Below, piece by piece: positions 8,851-17,127 of a stretch of 17,127 nt of DNA. This DNA comes from Auxenochlorella pyrenoidosa (lineage: Eukaryota; Chlorophyta; Trebouxiophyceae; Chlorellales; Chlorellaceae): the NCBI GenBank assembly GCA_001430745.1, contig KQ481993.1, positions 250,574 through 267,700 of the forward strand. The letters run 5' to 3'. The notes under the pieces were generated by a model that saw nothing but the letters and a program-made list of their open reading frames with translations, did not search any database and had not been told where the DNA came from. A program made the translations under genes and the position numbers. Numbering within the stretch: the stretch's first letter is position 1; each line of letters opens with the position of its first letter.

Positions 8851-11253
8851 TCACTCCGCCGACGTCGTGCCTGCTTCACACCGTGCCAGCGCTGCGCGAG
8901 GCTCCTCTGCCTGCTCCCCAAACAGCGGCATCAAGCAGCGCAGCACATAGGCCTGGTGCATCTGGATGGCCAGGGCGCGGGGGCTGGCGCTCCAGTCGTG
9001 GCACAGCACGGCGGTGCGGGCGACTAGCAGTGCTAGCGCCTCCTTGCCGTCCTGCTGGGCACGCTCAGTGCGTGCCGCCTTGGCCGCAGCGCTGCACAGC
9101 GCCCACGCCGCCTCGACCTCCTCGGCCTGCGCCTCCGCGCTGAGGACAGCCGCCACGTCTTGGCCAGCCGCTTCTGTGCGCTGCCGCTTCCCTGGGCGGG
9201 CCCGGGCTGCAGCCTCCAAAGCGGCCAGCACAGCAGCCAGCGCCTCTGGCTGCGCCAGCAGCAGCGGGCCCACCCCTTCCAGGCCCGCCAGCAGCGACAC
9301 TGCAAGCGCCTGCATGCGGCGCAGCTCCGCCTCTGCCACCAGGCGCAGCAGCGCGTCCTTGACAAGGGCTGCACAGGGGGAGGGACACAGCGGTCAGGCC
9401 GGCGGGCACCGCAGGGCATGGCAGGGTGGGTGCCAGCAGCAGGGCACAGGTGCAGGCATCGCTGCTGCGCTCGCTTGCAGCACCCCGCTCCGCCAGCCCT
9501 GTGGCACCCCGGTGCACGGGCCGTTCTAGCCCAGACACCGCCTGGTACAACTGCCCATGCGCACGCAGTGGCGTCCCACCTGACGCATTCAGCGCCGCCT
9601 CCCCCGCCACGTCAGCGGCCATCGCCTCTAGCAGGCTCAGCGCTTCCATGACAGCCGACTCCGAAACCTCAGCGGCCACGGCTCCCCCCAACTCGGCATC
9701 GTATTCCAGCTCCGCCGCCGCGGCAGCATCCACCGCCTTGAGGGCTGCGCCGCCGGCATCGCCAGGCACGGGGCCCTTGTCCCCTGGCCCCTGCTGTCGC
9801 TGTTGCTGCTGCTGCTGCTGCTGGGGCCCCTCTGGTGGGCGCTGCGGCGCCTGCGCCGCGGCCTGCTCAAGCAGTGCGGCGGGCGAGCCACCCGCGGAGT
9901 CGGCGCCGCCAAAGTGCCACCGCTCGGCCTGCAGGCGCACCACCCAGCCGTGCAGCACGCTGGCCAGCAGCGGCAGCAGGCCCAGCGAGCCAAGCAGAGG
10001 CACCAGGCGCGCCCTGCTGCCGTCGCCGCTGGCCTTGGCGGCGCAGGCTGCAGCCACCAGGCAGGTCAGCAGGTTCAGCCTGCGGCAGGTGGCGGCCGGC
10101 CGAGGTGCAAGAAGGGGCAATTGGGCAGCCAGTGCCCTGTGCAGGCCGCCTGCATCAAGGGCCTATTGAGCAGCCGTGCCCCAACCGGCCGGCATGCGAC
10201 AAGCGGCATGAAACATGTGCCTTAGGCAAGCCAAATCGCTGGCAGCGCCGCGTTCCAGACATGAAGCCCAGCAGGTGGCCGTGCAGATTCAACGCACTGA
10301 AGGCACAAGTGCTGAGAATGATACGCTGCCCAGGCACACTCACGCCCGCTCCAGCAGCGCGGTGCTCAGCGTATTCTCCACAATCCACACCACGCGCCCC
10401 AGCGTCTCCTCTCGCAGCACAAGCTCCCACCAAGCCTCCGCGGCCTGGGGCGCGGGGGACGAGAAATGGGGGAGGAGGGCGGCACTGTGCCGCCTCGGGC
10501 AACCCTTGAAAAGGTTTGGGCATGCCTGCACGCCACAGCCCCTTGTCGTGCGTTATGTTGGCGGCAGGCCTTCGCCATGCTGCCCCAGTGCTGTGAGACA
10601 GCTTTGAACATACAGGGCACGCAGTGGCGCCCTTCCCGGCCACCCACCTCGCGGTCAAGGCCAGCAGCCAGCAGAGCCGAGGCGCAGCGGCAAGCCTCGG
10701 TCAGGCTGCCCACATCGTCCACCCACAACAGCCTGTCCAGCAGCAGCGCGGGGAAGCCCTGCAGCTGCACGAGCTGCCGCCGAGCGTCGTCGTGGCAGGC
10801 CAGGTTGGCCGCGGTGCCCAGGCCGATCTCAAGGGCGCGCCAGCGCTCGCGCGCGGCCGCCGCTGTCAGGAGCGGCGGCAGCATGGCGGGGAGCCCGTGC
10901 TTCAAGAGGAAGGCAGCATCATCTGGCAGCGCCGCCACATCCCACAGCAGGCAGCCGGCCTCCTCCCAGCCGACCGCCTCGCCGCCGTCTGCAGGAGAGG
11001 AGGTGTGCGAAGAGGGCATAGGCGGCAGGTGACCGGCGGCACCGGCGGTGGAGCCTACAGGTGTGGCGCGCTTGCTGCGTAGCAGTTCACGTCCCTCCGA
11101 TCGCCCGTGAGCACCTGTATCTGCACCCTGGGCGGTGTCGAAAGCAGGTTCGCCGCCTTCTGCCTCGGCGGGTCCCGCTGCCTCTGCCACGAACACCCGC
11201 AGCGATTTCAAAAGATGGCTGGGGTTTACAGAGGGCTCAGGGCTGGCAGCCAT
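8851..11253 (-). CDS. SAAL1-like helical-repeat protein
   Basis: Four minus-strand exons (11253-10648, 10444-10344, 10136-9580, 9368-8851) with GT-AG introns join in phase to a complete 593-residue protein. After a disordered N-terminus (1-95) comes [21 protein letters not shown] (100-120), then [20 protein letters not shown] (139-158) and more Leu/Ala-rich helices. This resembles the start of animal SAAL1/SPACIA1: a Trp-Asp motif, a helix with FL, then E-I-x-x-G-I-L-G-N-M-A-C. SAAL1 is an armadillo-like protein linked in animals to cell proliferation; its molecular function is poorly known. Exon 3 (237-421) has further helices, an 11-residue Gln-rich run and an acidic stretch ([11 protein letters not shown]). 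The C-terminal exon is helical with a Cys/His-containing end. It could instead be another armadillo-type protein; the helical-repeat nature is surer than the SAAL1 name. It is divergent from the mannanase gene. Confidence 0.65.
9791..9823 (-). repeat. CAG repeat encoding a Gln-rich run in the SAAL1-like protein
   Basis: Eleven codons, ten for Gln and one for Arg, mostly CAG, inside exon 3. It lies in a low-complexity linker rich in Pro and Gly. Confidence 0.85.
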
Positions 11254-12238
11254 GGCTGGTGCGGAACGGTTTGGTGCAGCTACGTCTTAAACAACAAAGC
11301 GGGCCTTATTGCTGCTCTCTGTTCATCAAACGTTACGTTGCGAAAGCGGGAGTGTCGATCGGGACCAGCCAAACGGCAGGTGACCACGAGTGGCGGCTGG
11401 CAAACGGCGGGCAGCGCAGGCAGCGCGTCAGGGCTAAATGACGCACCACAACAGCAGCTGTCACAATTCTGCCAGTCGACTGAATGTGACTGATGTCAAA
11501 AGATGCAGGTGCTGCAGGCGGCTGTAACTGCGTGCGGGACAGAGTCAGCTGTCCCTGCACAGAATGTTGCACCTCCTTGGTGGTGGCTTCCTTCAGAGCC
11601 GCGCAGCCAGGTGAGCTGGTGGATCGCAGGCCGTCAGCCCTGACCAATCCCAGCAATCGACTATTAGGCTGCACGCAGAAATTACATTTGTCCTAGTAAT
11701 GGCTGAAGGGGTTGGCCGATTGAGTCGCCTCCGCACACTGTGCAGCAGCTGCGAGCTCAAGACACCAGAGCAAGGCAGTCTGGAGGGGTGCCGCTTCTTC
11801 TTGCAGACCTTAAATCTAACCACTATTCAACCAATAAGTGGCCGCATCATCTTTAATCAACAGCGAGGCAGACCAGCCAATAAGGTAGGGACAGGCGGTG
11901 ACAACAGTGCCTGCCCATCTTCTGGCACTTGCACCCTGTCTGAACAGCCTGCTGACACGCAGCAGCCCAGCCCGGACCGGATAGAGTTGCGTGCGCATGG
12001 AGCTCAAGTTTCTAGACGGCCAGCCTCCACCACTGCTCCCCTTGGAAGGGCCCACTGGCAAGCGATGCCTCACACTGCTCATCCGAGCCTGCCTCCTTCC
12101 TTCCACAGCAGCAGGCCATCTGGGCAGGGGCACGTTGTGGCAGCTGGCAAAGCAGTACGTCCCCCTCTGCTCTTGAAGCTGGAGCGCTGTGTTCTTGTGC
12201 CGCGGGACAGGCTGCTGCTGCTTGCAAAGCAACTCGTG
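11254..12238. promoter_or_regulatory. Divergent upstream region of the SAAL1-like and mannanase genes
   Basis: These 985 bases between two divergent start codons carry no gene I can support. The section from about 11270 to 11960 is less GC-rich than the coding parts. Three plus-strand CCAAT motifs occur at 11644-11648, 11831-11835 and 11877-11881; the last two share CCAATAAG. They could be NF-Y sites. A long plus-strand open frame across the right half looks like a chance ORF. Confidence 0.5.
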
Positions 12239-15200
12239 ATGAAGGGGCTAAGCCGATGCAGGGCAGGGGTGGCTGCTGCTCTCCTGCTTGCCACCTTGCA
12301 GCTCGCCACCTGCCAGTCCCAGCCTCAGGCAAGCCCAACGTGGTCTCAAAAAGGCCAGAGCAAGCGACAGCAGCATGGATGGCTGCACCCGCCCACTATG
12401 TTGCCGTCGGCGCCACCGCCGCCGCTGTATCCCGCGGGCCATGCAAGCCAGCCAAACCCTTCATTGCCGCGCAGGGCTTCATCCGTGTCGTGGATGGCCG
12501 CTTTGTGGATGACTCGTGCCGAGAGTTTCTCTTTCACGGTGGGTGATTCCAGCTCATGAAGGACGAAATGGGATCCCGGCAGCAAGGCAGCAGCTCTGTG
12601 CGCCCGCCAGCAGCCCAGCCGCCACCTCCTGGGCATGCGCGCAGGGTGGAACGGCTGGAAGCTGCTGTCCAACGCGATGTCCAACCCGGCGGCCATCACC
12701 GAGAAGTTTCGGCAGGCCCAGGCAAGGGGGCGCCAGGCTGACATGCTTGGGCAGCTGGGAGCCAGGGGGCTGTGCCCATAAGCGGCAGGCCAGGAGGCAT
12801 GTTGCAGTGCCCCTCTTCTTGCGGCGCCCTGCATGAGCACCGTGCGCCCCCTTGTGCAGGAGGCGGGCCTCAACCTGATGCGCTTCTTCATGGCCGACGA
12901 CGAGAGCGGCCCAACCTTCCTGCGAGGCCCCAGTGCGTGCCTGCCTGCCTGCGTATTCGACTGCCTGCCTGCCTGCTCCGCTATTGTCTGTCCGTTCTGC
13001 CCTGCTGTGCAACCACAGCTGCTGCCGGGTCTGGCCGGCCTGTCTGGCCAGAGAGCTCTACTTGTGGGCCTGGCCTGCAGCCGACATTGATGAGCGGGCT
13101 GCCCAGGCACTAGACTTCATTGTGGCCGAGGCCGGGCGGCTGGGCATCCGGCTGACGCCCGTGCTGCTCAACACCTGGAAGGCGCCCAACGGCATCCCCT
13201 CCTTTGAGAAGTGGTGGGCAGGGCCGCTTGGGCTGCACGGCTCAGTTGAGCGCGCAGCCTTGCATGCGCAGCCTGTTGTCAGACATGAGAGACTCTGGGT
13301 GCTGCACTCCGTTCGGCCAGTGGGCAAGGCTACGGAGTCGTATCTTGCATCTCCCAAACACTTCTCCCATCCTTTCTCTAAATTACAGGTGCGGCACCGC
13401 AGGGTCTTCGGCTCGCCCCCACCCCGACAGGGACCCCCGCGGCAGCGGCCCGCTGAGCCCGCAGGAGCGCCTGCAGACGCCCTACGACTGGCTCATGTTC
13501 CCAAAATGCCGCCAGCAGGTCTAGCAGTTCACGAAGTGGCAGCCCAGCCTGCCAGATGCTGCGCCTGGGGCCCTGCGAGATGCATATCAGGCATGGACTG
13601 TCTGCTTGTGGGCTTGTAGGCCGCACGGCGCGGCGAGGGAGGCGACCCGCCGCAAGTCTGCCGAGCAGCGCCTGCTGCGGGGTTTGCAAAGTTTCCACCC
13701 TTCCGACACCGCTCTGCCCCCCCTCTGCCGGCCTGCCCCAGGTCAAGGACTACTTCTCAGCCATTGTGAACCGGCGCAACTCCATCACGGGCGTGCTATA
13801 CCGAGACGACCCCACCATCTTCTCCTGGGTGGGTGCCGGGCCATTTTTCCCACTGGGCAGGGGACACAGGGAAGGAGAAAGCGCACGACGAGGCTGGTGT
13901 CGCATCGAGCGTACCACCAGCGGCGCAGTGCACTGCCCTCCCAGCCTGCACGCGCAGCGTCGCCAGCGCACGCTCCGCCAAGAAAGAAAGTGTAAGTGCC
14001 TGCACTGCCTGCCATCCTCTCAGATCTCTGCTTCCCTCCTGGACCTGCCTCGCCCCCCAGGACCTGCTGAATGAGCCACGCTGCAAGTACTGCGGCCCAG
14101 AGGCGGTGGACAGCTGGTACGGCGAGATGTCTGCCCACCTCAAGGTGAGGGCAGGGGGGGATGCCGGGATGCTGCCCACATCCACGCCACGGGACCTGAA
14201 ACCCCTTACTTCAGTCAGGCTGGTCAACTGAGGGAGTAGTGGCAGCATTGGGCGGCCTGCTATTCCGCCCAAAACCGCCAGCGGCCCGCCCTGCAGGCAG
14301 GGCTGTCACTAGGCAAAGTCTGCGGCTGTACGCGTGTGCAGGGTTGAGCAGTCGCACGCAGACCGCGCTGCCCCGCATGCCTGGCTCCGACTCCGTGTCA
14401 TTCCCTCAGCAACAACACCCATGCTGCTGCCTCCCCCCCGTGCCTCAGAGCATCGACCCCAATCACATGGTCGCAACCGGCGCCGAGGGGTTCTTCGCTG
14501 AGGGGGACGACTACGAGGGTGGGGAGCAGTGTGCTCTATATAGAGCAGATATATCTACAGCAGTAGGGCGCGCCGCGCAGCGATGTGGTGCACCAGCAGT
14601 GCAGCTTCCGCGACCCCCCACCCACCCCACCCCCCCACCCCACCCCCTTACAGACCTGGACCCCGGCACCGACGCCACCATGTGGGGCCCCCGCAGCGGC
14701 CAGGACTTCCGCGCCAACCACGCCCACCCCGGCATCGACTATGCCGTCATCCACATGCGAGGGCCGCCCGTGGGGGAGAGCTCTCGCCTCGAGGCTGCCT
14801 GCTGGAAGAAGGGGCACTAGCAGGCTGCAATGCGGAACCCTGCCCCCCAGTGAAGAGGCCCGCCTGCGCAGCGCCTGACCCCATGCTCCCCATGCAACCC
14901 TGGCCGGTGCACTCACCCCCACACCGGTGTGCAGGTGGGTGGACAACTGGCGGGTGGGGGACAGCCAGGACTGGGGCCGTAGCTGGATCCAGTCGCACAT
15001 GCAGGTTGGGGTTCATACTGCAGGGAGGGCTGTGTTTCAGGGTTCGGCACAGTACCCACTAGCACAGGGTTTCCCTCGCCAGACCCAAAAGCATTGAACG
15101 CCTCTCAAGGGATCCGACCTTCAACTCGCTCCCACCGCTGCCGCTTGCGCTGCACCCCCCTGCCCCGCTTAAGCCCGGCAGGTGGCGGGGGAGCTGGGCA

Positions 15201-16083
15201 AGCCCTTGGTGATGGAGGAGTTTGGCAAGGCGGCACCAGAGTCCCGCATCAGTAGCGTGCGCGACCCCTGGTGAGGGCCTGGCTGGGCGCGGCACATGCC
15301 AGCCAGGCAGTGCTGCATGCAGTGCAGGATCCCAAGCAAAGCAGGGGGTGGCATGCTCAGGGGTCCAATGCCCTCCCCTGCCGTCCCAGGTTTGACATGG
15401 TCCAGGGCGAGGTTGAGCAGAGCCTGCAGGCGGGGGACGCCCTGCGGGGTGCCCTCTTCTGGCAGGTGGGCCCCGGCAGGCGCAGTCATTGCATTCAAGG
15501 GCTGCGCGGCCTGTCCCGGGGGTCTGCAGCCGGCATGATGAGTACCTGCGCAGCAAGCCAGGCGCTGCACTGTGCACGCCAGCAGCTCTGCATGGCTGCA
15601 GGGCATGACGCATGCAGTGCCGACATGCCCCTGGCGTGCCTGTGCGGCCCGGCCTGCTAGCCCCTGCAGTGGGATGGCCCCTGGGGAGAGACCGAGCCTC
15701 GCGGGCCAGATAGCAACCTCGTCCGCCGGGTGCGCCGCCTGGCAGGGACAGGCTGCAAACAGCCTGCATGTCGCCTGCTGCTCGCAGCGCCTGGACAGGC
15801 CTCTCAGCTGGTGCAGAGAGACCACATACCTGCGGCTCGGACCCACAGCATCGTCCCACAAGGACACCCGCCTCACATGCCAGCCCTGCCTGCCTGTCTG
15901 CGCCTGCAGAAGGACTCGACCTTCACCGCTCACATCATCCCCTTTGCCAAGGGCCTGGCAGACCAGAGCGGGCAGCCCGTGGCCGCCTGCACGCCCCGTG
16001 CCGCCCCCGCTGGCGGCGCTGCTGGGGGGCCACTGGCAGCGGCGACTACATTTGCCTCCTCCAAGCTCTCCCCTTCCAACTGA
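12239..16083 (+). CDS. Secreted endo-1,4-beta-mannanase (glycoside hydrolase family 5)
   Basis: Fifteen exons (12239-12328, 12475-12538, 12645-12721, 12860-12932, 13081-13213, 13389-13518, 13742-13828, 14061-14144, 14449-14518, 14654-14756, 14935-15004, 15182-15270, 15390-15465, 15670-15729, 15910-16083) give a 459-residue protein. An N-terminal signal peptide (residues 1 to about 25, core VAAALLLATLQLATC) precedes GFIRVVDGRFVDD and FHGWNGWKLL, the usual start of GH5_7 mannanases. The catalytic acid/base is Glu223 in WDLLNEPRCKYC. PGIDYAVIHMWVDNW precedes the nucleophile Glu340 in LVMEEFGK, and FWQWDG closes the barrel. Such enzymes cut internal beta-1,4-mannosyl bonds of mannan, here probably in the cell wall or outside it. 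An unusual Pro/Gly-rich insertion fills about 147-174 and the last 25 residues are low-complexity. Introns 1, 3 and 10 need GC donors. An alternative unspliced start at 12379 would lack a clear signal peptide. Confidence 0.92.
14532..14556. repeat. Two adjoining perfect palindromes in mannanase intron 9
   Basis: A 16-base perfect palindrome (tgctctatatagagca, 14532-14547) abuts a 10-base one (agatatatct, 14547-14556), sharing one base. They form an AT-rich island just after the exon 9 donor in an otherwise GC-rich intron. Confidence 0.85.
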
Positions 16084-16576
16084 TGAGTGGAGCTGGGCAG
16101 CAGCACCGCTCAGCAGCCTTGAAAAAGCTGCCGCTGCTGCGTTTATAAAATGATCATCTATTATCTATTCGCCCCCGGTTCGCCTTCTGCTGATGGGTTT
16201 GACCTGACGAGTTGCTGACGGCACACCTAACCAACACTGGTTATTTCTGGGATTCTTCAGCTGATCTCTTGAACAGCACACCCTTCCTTCTCCCCTTCTC
16301 CAGCCATTCATTGTTCCTTTGTTCACCCATCAACTGCACTCGAGCTTGCTGCAGTTGACAAGGTTACTAAGAAGGGGTTGGTAAAGAATGGGGCAGGTAT
16401 GCAGACGTTGGCAAAGCAGGGCATGTAGACGAGGGTGCGTTCCGTTGGCTCGGCCGGCTGCCCGCGCTCGCTGCCGGCAAGGCATCGTTCCTTGGGAGGC
16501 GTGCAGGCAGCGCGCGCAGCATGCGTGCGACGCACGTCACTGGCACGCAGCCTGCATAGCATGCGCAGCGTGCACG
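16084..16576. other. Convergent 3' region of the mannanase and isocitrate dehydrogenase genes
   Basis: These 493 bases lie between stop codons at 16081-16083 (plus) and 16579-16577 (minus). The left half is AT-richer and pyrimidine-rich and includes a TTTATAAAAT stretch near 16141. A 6-bp stem with a 4-base loop sits at 16228-16243. A degenerate copy of the isocitrate dehydrogenase stop region sits at 16521-16550. I see no gene or clear TGTAA. Confidence 0.5.
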
Positions 16577-17018
16577 TCACGCGCTGCCGGCACGCAGTGC
16601 ATCAAACGTCTCCTTGATCTTATCCATGAAGGGCTCGGTGTTCAGGTACGTGTCGGGGGAGACCTGCGGGCACGCGGGCAGGCAGGCCGGGCGGTCACAT
16701 GCGGTTCCTGCTCGCTCGGCACGGGCTCCCTCCCTGAGGGCTGGGTGCAAGAGCTGGTTGCGGGCCGCGTGCCCCACTCTCGGCAGAGCATGATCCGGGG
16801 CAGCACGGTGGCAGGGGGGGCGTGGCTGGAGCACCCCGCATGGCGCCGCGCAGCCGCAGCGCGCGCCGCCAGCACCGCCTAGCCGCGGCGGGGCGGGCCG
16901 GGGCGCGCGCTTGCCTTGGTGGTGCCGTGCACGCAGATGGCCAGGTCCTTGGTCATGTGCCCCGCCTCCACCGTCTTGATCACTGCCGCCTCCATGTCGG
17001 TGCAGAACTTGAGCAGCT
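16577..17018 (-). CDS. NADP-dependent isocitrate dehydrogenase, C-terminal end (partial)
   Basis: The last two exons on the minus strand are 17018-16915 and 16663-16577. The upstream part lies beyond the right edge, across an intron that includes 17019-17127. They encode LLKFCTDMEAAVIKTVEAG, then HMTKDLAICVHGTTK, then VSPDTYLNTEPFMDKIKE and the end ALRAGSA. This is the characteristic C-terminus of eukaryotic dimeric NADP-IDH (family pattern: ETVESG-MTKDLA-C-HG ... YLNT-F-D). The enzyme oxidatively decarboxylates isocitrate to 2-oxoglutarate and makes NADPH. There is no C-terminal SKL-type peroxisomal signal; whether it is cytosolic or organellar depends on the missing N-terminus. The intron between the two exons (16914-16664) must use a GC donor, AAG|GCAAGC, because the frame stops before any usable GT. 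Confidence 0.93.
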
Positions 17019-17028
17019 CTGCAGGCCG

Positions 17029-17127
17029 GGGGTGGGTGGGTGGGGTGGTGGGGTGTTGGGTTGATGGGTGGGTGGGTGGGGCAGGCAAGAGGCTGGCGTT
17101 GAGGTTGGGGTTGGGGTGGGTGGGTGG
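17029..17127 (+). repeat. G-rich GGGT repeat tract in an isocitrate dehydrogenase intron
   Basis: The plus strand is a run of GGGT, GGTT and GGGGT units with many G3-4 runs, so it is quadruplex-prone. On the transcribed gene's sense strand it is a C-rich tract that ends just before the 3' splice site at 17019, and it may serve as polypyrimidine tract. Confidence 0.75.

Noticed and set aside
11699..12559. A 286-residue plus-strand ORF upstream of the mannanase
   Set aside because: It is in frame with the signal peptide but its upstream part is low-complexity and unrelated; the ATG at 12239 gives a proper secretion signal.
15169..15933. A 254-residue minus-strand ORF
   Set aside because: It crosses several exons and introns of the mannanase on the opposite strand and shows no domain.
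17029..17127. A telomere at the right edge, suggested by GGGT-rich repeats
   Set aside because: The units are irregular, are not TTTAGGG, and lie within an intron of a gene that continues past the edge.

Overview
The window looks like nuclear DNA of a green alga of the Chlorella group (Trebouxiophyceae). It is very GC-rich, and its eight densely packed genes are cut by many short introns, usually with ...GCAG| acceptors. One gene carries a TGTAA poly(A) signal of the green-algal type. The proteins are eukaryotic: a THG1 tRNA-His guanylyltransferase, a roadblock dynein light chain, an ATX1 copper chaperone and an NADP-isocitrate dehydrogenase. The genus is an inference. No tRNA, rRNA, CRISPR array or intact transposon was seen. 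All exon models were built by hand from open frames, splice sites, phase matching and family conservation.

Layout, left to right: (1) 112-1150, minus, 5' part of a CbbY-like HAD-family phosphatase that runs off the left edge; (2) 1518-2023, plus, ATX1-type copper chaperone; (3) 2412-4709, minus, KH-domain RNA-binding protein; (4) 5725-7733, plus, THG1; (5) 8031-8512, minus, dynein light chain LC7/roadblock; (6) 8851-11253, minus, SAAL1-like helical-repeat protein; (7) 12239-16083, plus, secreted GH5 endo-beta-mannanase in 15 exons; (8) 16577-17018, minus, the last two exons of NADP-dependent isocitrate dehydrogenase, which runs off the right edge.

Gene order alternates between divergent pairs with shared upstream regions (1/2, 3/4, 6/7) and convergent pairs (2/3, 4/5, 7/8). 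Only 5 and 6 run head-to-tail. The genes belong to unrelated housekeeping pathways (metal handling, tRNA maturation, motor complex, wall polysaccharide, carbon metabolism), and I see no sign that they form one system.

The most notable points are: an apparent Asp-to-Glu change at the catalytic nucleophile of the HAD protein; an unusually high number of introns that only make sense with GC-AG splice sites (about 5 of 36, in three genes); a basic, presequence-like in-frame extension upstream of the dynein light chain; a SAAL1-like gene in an alga; and a degenerate copy of a THG1 exon start inside the preceding intron. I did not find an evident new defence, mobile or biosynthetic system.
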